A stretch of 64,000 bases of DNA from CAVQBP01 sp963740945 (GCA_963740945.1 CAVUGE010000004.1:1-64000), one strand, 5' to 3'. Counted from the first letter of the stretch, positions 8,571 to 18,715 are shown. The notes: generated by a model not told the origin, from the sequence alone. Made by a program: numbers and translations.

Positions 8571-9500
8571 ATGAACATCTTTGAGCTTACATCCCGCCCC
8601 GGTGAAAATCTTTTCTTTAAAAGAAATGACCCCGAAGATATCCGGCTTGGTGAAAAAGTTGGAAAAGATGTATCTGAATATTATGATTCTGATATTATAA
8701 TATTGGGCTCACCACAGGATGAAGGGGTAATTAGAAATAAGGGACGCAGCGGTGCCAAAGATGCACCCGATAAAATTCGTGAAGCATTTTATAAATTAAC
8801 TCTAAATGAAAATATTAATTCATTTAAAATATTTGATATCGGAAATATTAAAACTGAAAACAATCTGGAAGATATTCATAAAAAACAGGAACAAGTTGTT
8901 TATCAATTGTTAAATGAGAACAAAAAAATAATCATCCTCGGCGGCGGAAATGATATTTCTTATCCTGATTGTAAAGCATTGTCCCTCTTTAATAATAATC
9001 TTTTAGCTTTCAATATAGATAGTCACTTCGATGTTCGCTCCGGTTCCCTCCGAAACAGCGGTACTCCTTATAGAATGTTGCTCGAAGAAAATCTGATTAA
9101 ATCAAAGAATTTTTACGAAATTGGAATAAAAGAATTTGCTTCTTCATCATTTCACAAAAATTATCTTGAAGCAAAAGGCTGCAATGTCTTCTATTTTAAT
9201 GAAGTTAAAAAAAGAGGATTAAAAAAGTTAATTAAAGAAATTCTCGCTGAGAAAAAAAACAAAGTATTGTTCTGGGGTTTTGATATGGATGTAGTGAATG
9301 CTTCTGATGCTCCGGGTGTAAGTGCACCTAACCCTATAGGTTTAACCGCTGATGAAGCTGTCTTATTGGCAGAAATTGCCGGTAAGGATAAAAGGACTAA
9401 AATCTTTGAAATTTCTGAAGTCAACCCCATTTATGATGCCGATGATAGAACAAGTAAACTTGCTGCACTGATGATCTGGCATTTTATAAATTCTTTGTAA
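8571..9500 (+). CDS. Arginase/formiminoglutamase-family hydrolase
   Basis: A ureohydrolase-fold protein of 309 residues expected to use a metal pair to hydrolyse a guanidino or formimino group. Seen metal motifs are DSHFD (150-154) and FDMDVV (about 237-242), followed by SAPNPIGLT and a late EVNP. In most arginases the first ligand is the His of GGxH; here the motif is GGGND (124-128), so that His is missing. Some Bacteroidota members annotated as formimidoylglutamase appear similar, but this is recalled, not checked. No hut genes flank it, so histidine degradation is not supported by context. Confidence 0.75.
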   Translation: MNIFELTSRPGENLFFKRNDPEDIRLGEKVGKDVSEYYDSDIIILGSPQDEGVIRNKGRSGAKDAPDKIREAFYKLTLNENINSFKIFDIGNIKTENNLEDIHKKQEQVVYQLLNENKKIIILGGGNDISYPDCKALSLFNNNLLAFNIDSHFDVRSGSLRNSGTPYRMLLEENLIKSKNFYEIGIKEFASSSFHKNYLEAKGCNVFYFNEVKKRGLKKLIKEILAEKKNKVLFWGFDMDVVNASDAPGVSAPNPIGLTADEAVLLAEIAGKDKRTKIFEISEVNPIYDADDRTSKLAALMIWHFINSL

Positions 9501-9601
9501 TATTAATCAAAATGTCCAATATTTGTATAGTTCTCTCTTTATCCGGCTTTGTTTGATTCAAATTACTAATTAAACATCCTTATTTCATTATCTTTATTAA
9601 A

Positions 9602-9851
9602 ATGAAAAAAGGAAAAATTTATATCGGTACTTCCGGATGGAATTATAAACATTGGGTCAATGAGTTTTATCCCGAAGATATTTCTCAAAAAGAATGGCTC
9701 CCGTTTTATATCGACCAGGGCTTTAATACTGTCGAATTAAATAATCTCTTTTGCCACTTCCCTGAAAATTCAACATTTGAGAAATGGCGGAAATCAGAAA
9801 GCTTATGCCGCTAAAAATGCTTTGGAATTAAAGGGAATTGTCGAAAAATAA
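9602..9851 (+). pseudogene. DUF72 gene with a large internal deletion
   Basis: The first 60 codons are a good DUF72 N-terminus: IYIGTSGWNYKHW, then a TVELNN segment and FEKWRK. DUF72 proteins are normally about 240 residues. Immediately after FEKWRK another frame reads NQKAYAAKNALELKGIVEK and stop at 9849-9851, which is the typical DUF72 C-terminal end. About 150 internal codons are therefore gone, with a frame change at the junction near 9790. The remaining in-frame product is 70 residues and unlikely to function. DUF72 belongs to the YecE-type TIM barrels, whose role is uncertain. Confidence 0.8.
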
Positions 9852-9880
9852 ATTTACAAATCAATAAAGGGAACTAAAAT

Positions 9881-11461
9881 ATGGATCATTCAAATATCAA
9901 TGTCGGAAGAATTAGTGATTTTAAAAAGGGAGAAATGAAAGCAGTTTCCGTCGGGAAAGACAAGGAGATTTTAATTGTAAATGTAGATAATGAAATCTTC
10001 GCATTAGGTGCTCATTGTACTCATTACGGAGCACCCCTCGAAAAGGGCATTTTAAATGGAGATACTATCATCTGTCCATGGCACCATGCTTGCTTTAATT
10101 CTAAAAATGGCATGTTAAAAGAACCCCCTGCTATAGAATCTCTTCCTGGTTTTGAAGTAGAAATTGAAAATGAAAAAGTTTTTGTCAAAGTTCCTGAGGA
10201 GCTCCCCTCCAGTGTAACCCCAAAATTGGCTGAAAGAGATGAAAACATTCGCGAGAACTATGTAATCATCGGTGGAGGCGCTGCAGGTTATGCTGCCGCT
10301 CAGGCTATGAGAGAAGCAGACTTCATGGGAAAGATTACCATTATTACGAAAGAAAATCGTACCCCTTATGACCGTCCCAATCTCAGCAAAGATTATCTAC
10401 AAGGCACTGCTGAAGAAGAATGGATGCCTTTAAGATCTGATGAATTCTATAAAGATTATGGAATTGAATTCATGTTCGATAAAAAAGTAGATCATATTAA
10501 TATTAAAGAAAAGAAAATTTCTTTTGAAAAAGGCGACAATCTCTCTTTCGATAAACTATTAATTGCATCCGGAGGAATTCCTAAAGAATTAAATGTTCCC
10601 GGTTCCGGTTTAAAAAATATTTTCTATTTAAGAAGTTTCTCGAGCTGTGAACAAATAATTGAAGCTGCTAAAAATTCAAAACATGCCGTTATAATTGGTT
10701 CAAGCTTTATTGGTTTGGAATCTGCCTTTAGTCTGACTGAAAGAGATATTTCCGTTACAGTCGTTTCTCCCGATGAAGTTCCCTTTGAACACACTCTCGG
10801 GAAAGAAATCGGCGAATTATTTAAAAAACAGCATGAAGAAGGAAAAGAGATTTTTAAATTAAAAAATAACGTTAAAAGTTTTGAAGGAAATGATAAAGTT
10901 GAAGCTGTTATTCTGGAAAATGGAGAAAAAATTAAAACTGACTTTGTCGTTATTGGAATCGGTGTCAAACCGGCTACTGATTTTATTAATGGAATTGAAA
11001 AAACTTCTGATGGTGGTATAAAAGTCGACAAATCTTTTTGGGCAGCTGCAGATATTTATGCAGCTGGAGATATCGCTGTGTTTCCTTATTGGCTGAATGG
11101 TGAAGATGTTAGAATTGAACACTGGAGAAGTGCCCTGCAGCAGGGACGCGTTGCCGGCTTTGCTATGGCCGGAAAGAATATTGAATATGATAGTGTCCCG
11201 TTTTTCTGGACTAAACAAGCAGGGTTGAATATTAGATATGTTGGACATGCTGCACATTGGGACGATATCATTTATTGGGGTGAGGTATCTTCTAAAAAAT
11301 TCATCGCTTTTTATATCAAAAATAATAAGGCTGTCGCAGCTGCCGGAAATGATATGGATAAAGAAATGGCGGCAATTCATATGCTTATGAGATTAGACAA
11401 AATGCCATCTCCAAAAGAATTAAAAGGTAAAATTGATCTTGCTTTATTTCTACAGAAATAA
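9881..11461 (+). CDS. Rieske-FAD/NAD(P) oxidoreductase (AIFM3-like)
   Basis: A 526-residue flavoprotein with an N-terminal Rieske [2Fe-2S] domain and a pyridine nucleotide-disulfide reductase core. The Rieske ligands are C46, H48, C65 and H68 (CTH and CPWHH). The FAD-binding IIGGGAAGYAAA motif follows at about 130-140, an NAD-binding IIGSSFIGLE motif near 272-281, and the AAGDIAVFP segment near 393. This is the AIFM3/Nfrl layout, probably an electron-transfer reductase, partner unknown. The start has GGGAAC nine bases upstream. The next oxidoreductase gene begins five bases after the stop, implying one transcript. Confidence 0.88.
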   Translation: MDHSNINVGRISDFKKGEMKAVSVGKDKEILIVNVDNEIFALGAHCTHYGAPLEKGILNGDTIICPWHHACFNSKNGMLKEPPAIESLPGFEVEIENEKVFVKVPEELPSSVTPKLAERDENIRENYVIIGGGAAGYAAAQAMREADFMGKITIITKENRTPYDRPNLSKDYLQGTAEEEWMPLRSDEFYKDYGIEFMFDKKVDHINIKEKKISFEKGDNLSFDKLLIASGGIPKELNVPGSGLKNIFYLRSFSSCEQIIEAAKNSKHAVIIGSSFIGLESAFSLTERDISVTVVSPDEVPFEHTLGKEIGELFKKQHEEGKEIFKLKNNVKSFEGNDKVEAVILENGEKIKTDFVVIGIGVKPATDFINGIEKTSDGGIKVDKSFWAAADIYAAGDIAVFPYWLNGEDVRIEHWRSALQQGRVAGFAMAGKNIEYDSVPFFWTKQAGLNIRYVGHAAHWDDIIYWGEVSSKKFIAFYIKNNKAVAAAGNDMDKEMAAIHMLMRLDKMPSPKELKGKIDLALFLQK

Positions 11462-11466
11462 ATAAG

Positions 11467-12897
11467 ATGCATTCATATGATGCTGTTGTTGTTGGTTCCG
11501 GACCCAATGGTCTGGCGGCTGCAATAACTATTGCTGAAGCCGGTTTTTCTGTCAAAATCTTTGAAGCTAAAGAAACTGTTGGAGGTGGTGTGCGTTCTTC
11601 GCAACTTACTCTTCCCGGTTTTTTTCATGATGTCTGTTCGGCTATTCATCCTTTGGGAGTAGGTTCTCCGTTCTTTCAAAAATTGCACTTAGAAAAATTT
11701 GGCCTGGAATGGATTTATCCTCCCGTATCCTTAGCACATCCTTTTGATGATGGTCATGCTGCTGTATTAAAAAATTCAATCAATGAAACCGCTGAATCAC
11801 TTGATGTAGATAAAATAAATTATATAAATAGAATTCAGCCTTTAGTCGAAAATTGGAATGTAATAATAAAAAATATTTTAAGTCCCCTAAACCTACCTTC
11901 TCATCCTTTTGCACTTGGTAAATTTGGTTTCTATGCTTTACAGCCCGCTGAATTATTTATAAAAAAATTCTTTTCAGGTAAATATGGAAAAAGTTTTTTT
12001 GCAGGCGCAGCAGCTCATTCTATTCTCCCTTTGCATAAATTTCTTACTTCTGCCTTTGGACTCGTATTGATAATTTTAGGACATAAAACTGGCTGGCCTT
12101 TTCCCAAAGGCGGTTCTCAAAAAATTGCCGATGCATTAGCTTATTATTTTAAATCTCTTGGCGGAGAAATTGAAATCAATCACCCTATAAATTCTTTGGA
12201 AGAACTTCCCCCTTCAAAAACTGTATTGTTTGATATTACTCCAAAACAAATAATTAAACTTTTGGATAGTAAACTTCCAGTCAATTATAAAAATAAATTA
12301 AAACAGTTTAGGTACGGTTCCGGAGTATTTAAGGTTGATTGGGCTTTAAATGATCCTATCCCTTTTAAGAATGCAGAATGCTTAAAATCAGGGACTATTC
12401 ATATTGGCGGAGATTTTAAGGAAATTATTCGGTCAGAATATGAAGTTAGTACTGGAAAAAATCCTGAAAAACCTTTCGTGATTTTGGCACAGCAAAGCCT
12501 TTTTGATAATACTAGGTCTCCTCTAGGAAAACATACTGCATGGGCTTATTGTCATGTTCCCAATGGGTCCAATTTCAATATGTTGGAAAGAATAGAGAAT
12601 CAAATCGAAAGATTTGCTCCGGGATTTAAAGAAATCATAATCGGTAGGCATACTATATCTCCGGTTGAATTGGAACAATATAATTATAATTATATCGGGG
12701 GAGATATAAATGGAGGAATGCAGGATTGGCGGCAGTTTTTTACACGTCCTATTATGAAATTCAACCCCTACTCAATCCCTTTAAATGGGTGCTATATCTG
12801 CTCTTCTTCTACTCCACCCGGTGGAGGAGTTCATGGAATGTGCGGTTATAATGCTGCCCTTAAAGCAATTAAATTCTTAAAAAATTATCACACCTGA
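11467..12897 (+). CDS. FAD-dependent oxidoreductase, PYROXD2/phytoene-desaturase-like
   Basis: A 476-residue member of the amine-oxidase/carotenoid-desaturase flavoprotein fold. The dinucleotide motif VVGSGPNGLAAA is at residues 8-19, followed by FEAKETVGGGVRS. The C-terminal GGGVHGMCGYNAALKAI is the second FAD-contact motif of the PYROXD2-like branch. No carotenoid genes are nearby, so a desaturase role in pigment synthesis is not supported. It is five bases downstream of the Rieske oxidoreductase and probably co-transcribed, which suggests a shared redox pathway. Confidence 0.85.
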   Translation: MHSYDAVVVGSGPNGLAAAITIAEAGFSVKIFEAKETVGGGVRSSQLTLPGFFHDVCSAIHPLGVGSPFFQKLHLEKFGLEWIYPPVSLAHPFDDGHAAVLKNSINETAESLDVDKINYINRIQPLVENWNVIIKNILSPLNLPSHPFALGKFGFYALQPAELFIKKFFSGKYGKSFFAGAAAHSILPLHKFLTSAFGLVLIILGHKTGWPFPKGGSQKIADALAYYFKSLGGEIEINHPINSLEELPPSKTVLFDITPKQIIKLLDSKLPVNYKNKLKQFRYGSGVFKVDWALNDPIPFKNAECLKSGTIHIGGDFKEIIRSEYEVSTGKNPEKPFVILAQQSLFDNTRSPLGKHTAWAYCHVPNGSNFNMLERIENQIERFAPGFKEIIIGRHTISPVELEQYNYNYIGGDINGGMQDWRQFFTRPIMKFNPYSIPLNGCYICSSSTPPGGGVHGMCGYNAALKAIKFLKNYHT

Positions 12898-12956
12898 TTT
12901 TTGTAATAGATATCACTGTATAGCTCTAACTGGTGAAATTGACTCCTCCAATCTCC

Positions 12957-15167
12957 TTAATTAGGATTGTGAATATCCTTACTATCTAAATATATAATTC
13001 TAAGGAGATGGAGGTCTTCATAGGAGATCTCACCATTGAACTTTTCGTGAATTGGTTTTAGAGATAATGTTTCTTCACTGCTGAATGCATCAAAAACCTT
13101 TTGATGGTGTTCTTTTCCAAGCGAAATACTTTCGAGCAGTCCGTCTGTCCTTATTTTATTTCCTTCATTTGTATATCTTGCTAAATGATTTATAATTGTC
13201 TGCTCTTTTAAATTATACAGTTCTGCAAGCTTTTCAATCGAAGTACCATTATTAAAAGACTCTGCTGTAATCTCATGTTTTGGTTTGTTTAAGCTTCTTC
13301 CGGAAGATGAAGATTCATTCACATGAATATCTCTTCTTTGACAGTAACTTTTTATAATTGAAATAAAAATATCTCCGTATGTTTCTAATTTCATACTGCC
13401 GACACCATTAATCCGTAAAAAACTGTTCCTATTAACAGGGAGCTTTTTTGTCATGTCTATTAAAGAACGATCCGAAAAAATAACATAGGGGGGAACGTTT
13501 TTGTTATCGGCAATTTCTTTTCTTTTTTTCCGCAGCAGTTCGAATAATTCTATGTCATATTCTTCCGTAGTTGTTTTGATCTCTTTCCTTTCAATCTTTG
13601 GTTCTTTTACCAAACCAAATACTCTTTCATTTTTAAACAGTATGTCATACGATTTTTCTGTCAATTTTAAACTGCCGAATTCTATATCTCTTGTCACAAT
13701 TTCTTTTTTAACCAATTGGTGAGCAAGTGAATGCCATTGTTTTTTGTTATACTCTTTGCCTACAGAATAGACAGATAAATTTTGATGGTTATTTGAAAAA
13801 ATTCTTTCTGATTCAGCTCCGGTTAATACATCTATAACATAATTAGCACCGAAGATCTCTCCGGTTCTTTTTACTGCAGATAAAAACTTCTGGGCAGGTA
13901 CAGTTATATCAACCATATCTTTTTCAACTGTAAGACAGTTATCACACATCCGGCAGTTATCATTATTATATTTCTCACCAAAGTAACTTATTAATGGTTT
14001 CCTCCTGCATGTTTCTGTCTCTGCATATCGAACCATTGCATTTAAATGAGCTTTTGCTGAAAGTTTTTCAACTTCGTCTTCTTTCTGATCTATGAAATAA
14101 TTTATTTTTGAGATATCGGCGTAGCTAAAAAGGAGAAGACAGTCTGATTTTAATCCATCTCTTCCGGCTCTTCCTATTTGCTGGTAATAAGATTCAAGGT
14201 TTTTAGGAAGGTCGTTATGAAGTACAAATCTCACATTTGACTTATTTATCCCCATACCGAATGCGATTGTTGCAATAATAATCTGCACTTCATCTCTAAT
14301 AAACAAATCCTGATTTTTATTTCTATCTTCATCCGTTAAGCCCGCATGATATGGCTTGGTTGAAAATCCTAAAAAAGAGAGGTTTTCATGAAGCTCATCA
14401 ACCTGCCTTCGTGAAAAACAATATATTATTCCGGATTGATCCGCATGAGCCCTTAAAAATTCCAGTACCTGTCCAAAAGAATCTCTTTTGGGAACTACCT
14501 GAAGAAATAAATTCTCACGGTTGAAGCTGGCAATAAATTTTCCCGCATTAGACAGATTTAAATTTTTAACTATATCTGTCTGTACTCTTGGAGTTGCGGT
14601 AGCAGTTAAAGCAATGCATACGGCATCTGGAAAATCTTTTCTGAAAATACCAAGCTGCCGGTATTCTTTGCGAAAATCATGCCCCCATTCCGAAATACAA
14701 TGGGCTTCGTCTACAGTTATGCAGGTGAACTTAACTTTTTTTAGCAGATTCGAAATATCATCTTTTAATAAAGATTCCGGCGCCACATAAAGGAGTTTGG
14801 CTTTCCCGTTTATTACATCATCATAATTACTTTGATATTCGGCAGGAGAAAGAGAACTATTTAATAAAGCTGCATTTATACCAAGTTGTCTAAGCTGTTC
14901 AACCTGGTCTTTCATTAAGGAAATGAGAGGGGATATAACTACTGTTAAACCTTCAAAAATTAAAGCGGGAATTTGATAGCAAATTGATTTACCCCCGCCG
15001 GTGGGCATTATTACCAGTGTGTCTTTTTTATCAAGAACATTCTGAATTATTTCTTTTTGAAGTGCACGGAATGAATCATATCCGAAGATTTCTTTTAGTA
15101 TTTGTTTTGCTCTGTTCACTTTGGAAGTATTCCTAAAACTGAAGTTATGCAGAAGTAAAGATGTCAT
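12957..15167 (-). CDS. recQ: ATP-dependent DNA helicase RecQ
   Basis: A 3'-5' helicase for recombination and fork repair, 736 residues. Visible parts in order: Walker A TGGGKS near residue 57, DEAH box with CISEWGHDFR near 153, SAT-type TATATP, helicase C with QIIATIAFGMGI and QQIGRAGRDG, the four-cysteine zinc module (CRRK..CRMCDNC, about 375-405), a winged-helix RQC region, an HRDC domain around 525-590, and a C-terminal helix-turn-helix extension. The first ATG (15167) lies inside the end palindrome of a repeat element, which gives the first residues MTSL; no ribosome site precedes it. A GTG at 15119 (V17) is an alternative start before the conserved ILKEIFGYDSFR. Confidence 0.93.
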   Translation of the reverse strand: MTSLLLHNFSFRNTSKVNRAKQILKEIFGYDSFRALQKEIIQNVLDKKDTLVIMPTGGGKSICYQIPALIFEGLTVVISPLISLMKDQVEQLRQLGINAALLNSSLSPAEYQSNYDDVINGKAKLLYVAPESLLKDDISNLLKKVKFTCITVDEAHCISEWGHDFRKEYRQLGIFRKDFPDAVCIALTATATPRVQTDIVKNLNLSNAGKFIASFNRENLFLQVVPKRDSFGQVLEFLRAHADQSGIIYCFSRRQVDELHENLSFLGFSTKPYHAGLTDEDRNKNQDLFIRDEVQIIIATIAFGMGINKSNVRFVLHNDLPKNLESYYQQIGRAGRDGLKSDCLLLFSYADISKINYFIDQKEDEVEKLSAKAHLNAMVRYAETETCRRKPLISYFGEKYNNDNCRMCDNCLTVEKDMVDITVPAQKFLSAVKRTGEIFGANYVIDVLTGAESERIFSNNHQNLSVYSVGKEYNKKQWHSLAHQLVKKEIVTRDIEFGSLKLTEKSYDILFKNERVFGLVKEPKIERKEIKTTTEEYDIELFELLRKKRKEIADNKNVPPYVIFSDRSLIDMTKKLPVNRNSFLRINGVGSMKLETYGDIFISIIKSYCQRRDIHVNESSSSGRSLNKPKHEITAESFNNGTSIEKLAELYNLKEQTIINHLARYTNEGNKIRTDGLLESISLGKEHHQKVFDAFSSEETLSLKPIHEKFNGEISYEDLHLLRIIYLDSKDIHNPN

Positions 15168-15254
15168 CTTTAAAAGAAAAAAATTATTTTTAATCTTATT
15201 TTAAAATTTAAGTTCAGATAAAACTTATTTTTTAAAAATAAAGATGTCATCATT
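15157..15254 (-). repeat. MITE/BIME-like element, copy B, overlapping the recQ start
   Basis: A 98-bp copy in the opposite orientation to copies A, C and D. Its complement aligns with copy D through ATCTTTATTTTT, TTTTAT.TGAACTTA and TTTTAAA. The end at 15157-15171 overlaps the first codons of recQ; the far end (15240-15254) has one change (CATCATT). It fills the gap between recQ and the SNF2 gene. Confidence 0.78.
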
Positions 15255-15277
15255 CAAATTCTAATTTTTTGAATAAC

Positions 15278-18200
15278 TTATGTGAATAAAATATCTATAT
15301 CCTCTTTTTGTAAGTTTTTAAGAACCCCGCTTTCACTTGTAATAATATTTTCCACAAGCTTTTTCTTTTTCTTCTGTAGCTCGAGTATTTTTTCTTCTAC
15401 ACTGTTCTTAGTAACAAATTTATATACAAAAACATTTTTATTTTGTCCGATTCTATGAGTTCTATCGGTAGCCTGTTCTTCAACGGCAGGATTCCACCAG
15501 GGATCGTAATGAAATACATAATCGGCGGCAGTTAAGTTTAATCCGAAACCTCCCGCTTTCAGGCTTATTAAAAATATCTTAACTTTTTCATTATTCTGAA
15601 AATTATCTACACAACATTCCCTGTCAATCGTGCTGCCTGTAAGTATTTCATATAAAATATTCTGCTTATCAAGGTAAGCCTTTATTATATTCAACATTTG
15701 AACAAATTGTGAAAATACAAGGACTTTATGATTTTCACTCAAGACTTTTTCAAGATGTTCCTTGAATTCTTCAAACTTGCCTGATTTACTTTTGGAATCT
15801 GCTTTAACAAGTATTGGGTGGTTGCAAATTTGTCTCAGCCTTAGTAGTCCTTCGATTACTTTAAAGCCTGTTTTTCTAATCCCTTTTTCTTCTATCTCCT
15901 TCATTATATCATTGCGTATGGAATCTCTCCAGATATTGTAAATCTTCTGCTGCGAAAGTTCCATTTCACAATAATGAATTACTTCAGTTTTCTCTGGAAG
16001 CTCTCTTGCTACTACTTCTTTTGTTCTTCTCAAAATAAATGGGTAGACTGTTTTACGTAAATCTTCTGCAGCCGATTCATTGTTATTTCTTTGGATAGGT
16101 TTTACAAATGCTTCATTAAATTTTTTAAGTGTACCAAGCATACCTGGATTTAGGAAAGAGACTTGCGACCAGAGCTCATTTAAATTATTTTCCACCGGTG
16201 TGCCTGTTAGACAGAGGCGGTGTTTTGCGTGTAGTGTTCTTATCAGCCTTGCTGTCTTTGCAGCAGGATTTTTAATTTTTTGAGATTCATCGAGAATGAT
16301 ATAATCAAACTCTTTACTTGTAAAAAGAAGATTATCCCTTAATAAAATTGAGTAGCTTGTTAAGATTATATCGTATTCATTAAAATGAAGTGAACCGTCT
16401 TTATTTCTATCATTCCCGGTGTGATTTAATATTCTTAAAGAAGGGGCGAATTTTTCCGCTTCCTTCATCCAGTTAAAAACAACTGATGTCGGAGCAATTA
16501 TTAAATGCTGTTGATTTTCATTCCTAATTTTTTCATTTAACATAAGCGCCAGTACCTGTATTGTTTTGCCAAGCCCCATATCATCCGCAAGAATACCTCC
16601 GAAGTTGTATTCTTTTAAAAAATAAAGCCAGTCGAAGCCTGCTTTCTGATATGGACGCAAAATAGCTTTTAAACCGTCTGGAAGTGTTTTTGGGAGAATC
16701 TTTTCAAATGAGTTAAGGGTTTCAACATGCTTTTTAAATTCATCATCGGTTATAACCTCTTCGCCATCCTTAATTAACTGCTCTAATGCATTTGCCTGAA
16801 TTTTTGAAAATCTAATATTATCTTTTCCTAATTCGCCAAATGTAAAGGCTCTCTGCAGTTTATTCATCCACTTTTGAGGCAGTATACCGGCAGAACCATC
16901 ATCAAGCTGTACGTATTCTCTTTTATTTTTAATTGCATTTTGAAGCTCTTCAAAAGGAACGCCTGCACCGTTAAACTTAATACCGGTTTTTACATCAAAC
17001 CAATCAATGTTTGAAGAGACAGAGAATGTGAATATAGGTTTTGATATATTAACTTTAAATTTATTAAGGTTTGCTTCACCAAAAATTTCATATCCCATTT
17101 CTTTTAAAGCAGGGATCGCTTCAAAGAGAAATTTTAGAGGATTTTTCTTTGCAACAAAAATACTATCATCAATTTCTTTAACAAAAAATGATTTTATCTC
17201 CTGCCGTGCCGATTCTTCAAAGTTTTTATCTCTAATAATTCGTACAATTTTCTTCTCTTTTAGGTATACTGTAGTTTCTTCGGAATTATTATAGTATACT
17301 TCAAACCCGTTATAGGAAAATTTAAGAATAATTTTTAAAATCGAATCATCTTCTTCAAGGTAGACTCCCTTACAAGGCGTTACATTTATTTCTTCTAATT
17401 CATATTTATTAGAGCTGATAGGAAGATTTTTTGTAATCCCGGGGAGTAAGTTTACTTCAAAATATTCCAGGTACGCCTGAGGGATCAATACATTATTGGA
17501 ATGTTCTGCGAACCATTGAAATTGTTCAAAAGTTAAATTGGAAATTCTAAAAATATTGTCATCTACTAAGACCCAAAAAGGTTTATTAAGTATCGGGAAA
17601 ATTTTTGTATCGGATTTTATTTCTTCACCTTTGAAATAAAAAATTAATTTTAAAGAAAGACTGTCTTTAGAGTTATCTATAAAGAGTTCAACTGACCCCA
17701 TATCTTTTTGAATATAAATCCTTTTCTCTAACTCATCATAACTGTTCGATATAAAAACTTCTTTATCCGAAAGGAAAAGTAAAATTTCAGAAAATAAGTA
17801 TGCTTCATTCCGGTGATTATTGGAATAGGTAGAATAAATCTCATCCTCATATAGATTGATGGATAAACCCCCGTAATTACGGCACATTCGTTCGATTATC
17901 AATTTTTCCCGGAATGAAATTTCATCCGGGATATTAAAGTTCACGCTGCGCAAAAATTCGGAAGATGAAACCGTCCCGTCCTTTTTCAGCTTCTGCCGAA
18001 CCGGGTAAATGGCAGTGCCGTATTTTTTAGGCTGGATAGCATAGATAATCTTGTAATTTGTATTTGATTTTTTTTTATTCTCCTTAACTATCAGCTTATC
18101 AATATTTTCTTTAAATGTATTAAATTTTGCAGCTTCTTTTCTTCGTTTTAACTCTTCAATCCATTCTTCTCTGTCTACAATCTTTAATTTTTTCTTTTTC

Positions 18201-18577
18201 GAGTAAAAGTTTTTTTCATCAATAATGGCATCATTAAAAAAAGGATCTGTGTTAATATTGATGCCGCCGTCTTCATAATAAGGATAAATATAAACCCCGT
18301 TAAAAAAATTTTTTTGATTCAGTTTGTACAAGACCGCTACTATATGCTTACAAATATCGATTTCATTATAGGGACAGGTACACCAGCTCTGAACCGGGTA
18401 CCTGTTTCCATCAAATGCAATATTTACCTCATAATCCCTCGAACCTTTTACAATAGCAAATGCTTTTTTTTCAGTGTATTTTAAATTACTCACTGCTTTT
18501 TTTATAAAATAAAAATATCCTCTCTGGCGAACAGTATCTTCAACTAATTCATTAAGTATTTCTCTCAACATAATCAT
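15278..18577 (-). CDS. SWIM zinc-finger SNF2-family helicase
   Basis: A 1099-residue Swi2/Snf2 ATPase of the bacterial HepA/SNF2 type, likely remodelling nucleoprotein or RNA polymerase complexes. A SWIM zinc finger (CTCPYNEIDICKH, about residues 62-75) is at the N-terminus. The middle is poorly conserved, and the ATPase core occupies roughly the last 480 residues: DDMGLGKTIQ (motif I), DESQKIKN (motif II), LTGTPVENN (motif III), and a helicase C domain with LKAGGFGLNLT and ATDRTHRIGQ. It lies between dnaG and recQ on the same strand, which fits a DNA-maintenance group, but the gaps are over 100 bp so separate transcription is possible. Confidence 0.9.
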   Translation of the reverse strand: MIMLREILNELVEDTVRQRGYFYFIKKAVSNLKYTEKKAFAIVKGSRDYEVNIAFDGNRYPVQSWCTCPYNEIDICKHIVAVLYKLNQKNFFNGVYIYPYYEDGGININTDPFFNDAIIDEKNFYSKKKKLKIVDREEWIEELKRRKEAAKFNTFKENIDKLIVKENKKKSNTNYKIIYAIQPKKYGTAIYPVRQKLKKDGTVSSSEFLRSVNFNIPDEISFREKLIIERMCRNYGGLSINLYEDEIYSTYSNNHRNEAYLFSEILLFLSDKEVFISNSYDELEKRIYIQKDMGSVELFIDNSKDSLSLKLIFYFKGEEIKSDTKIFPILNKPFWVLVDDNIFRISNLTFEQFQWFAEHSNNVLIPQAYLEYFEVNLLPGITKNLPISSNKYELEEINVTPCKGVYLEEDDSILKIILKFSYNGFEVYYNNSEETTVYLKEKKIVRIIRDKNFEESARQEIKSFFVKEIDDSIFVAKKNPLKFLFEAIPALKEMGYEIFGEANLNKFKVNISKPIFTFSVSSNIDWFDVKTGIKFNGAGVPFEELQNAIKNKREYVQLDDGSAGILPQKWMNKLQRAFTFGELGKDNIRFSKIQANALEQLIKDGEEVITDDEFKKHVETLNSFEKILPKTLPDGLKAILRPYQKAGFDWLYFLKEYNFGGILADDMGLGKTIQVLALMLNEKIRNENQQHLIIAPTSVVFNWMKEAEKFAPSLRILNHTGNDRNKDGSLHFNEYDIILTSYSILLRDNLLFTSKEFDYIILDESQKIKNPAAKTARLIRTLHAKHRLCLTGTPVENNLNELWSQVSFLNPGMLGTLKKFNEAFVKPIQRNNNESAAEDLRKTVYPFILRRTKEVVARELPEKTEVIHYCEMELSQQKIYNIWRDSIRNDIMKEIEEKGIRKTGFKVIEGLLRLRQICNHPILVKADSKSKSGKFEEFKEHLEKVLSENHKVLVFSQFVQMLNIIKAYLDKQNILYEILTGSTIDRECCVDNFQNNEKVKIFLISLKAGGFGLNLTAADYVFHYDPWWNPAVEEQATDRTHRIGQNKNVFVYKFVTKNSVEEKILELQKKKKKLVENIITSESGVLKNLQKEDIDILFT

Positions 18578-18715
18578 GATTTTTCTATAAAAGGTTCCGC
18601 GGCTTTAGTTTAAGTACAAGATTTTTTAATAATATACTTCGTTTCACTGGGCACGCAAGATTAAAAACAATCTTGCAATTTTGAAATTTTTGTAATTTTG
18701 CAATCTTTCATCATA

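Noticed and set aside
18655..18676. GCAAGATT..AATCTTGC hairpin as a terminator for the dnaG-end frame
   Set aside because: On the minus strand it is not followed by a T run, and on the plus strand there is no gene to end; kept as an unassigned hairpin.
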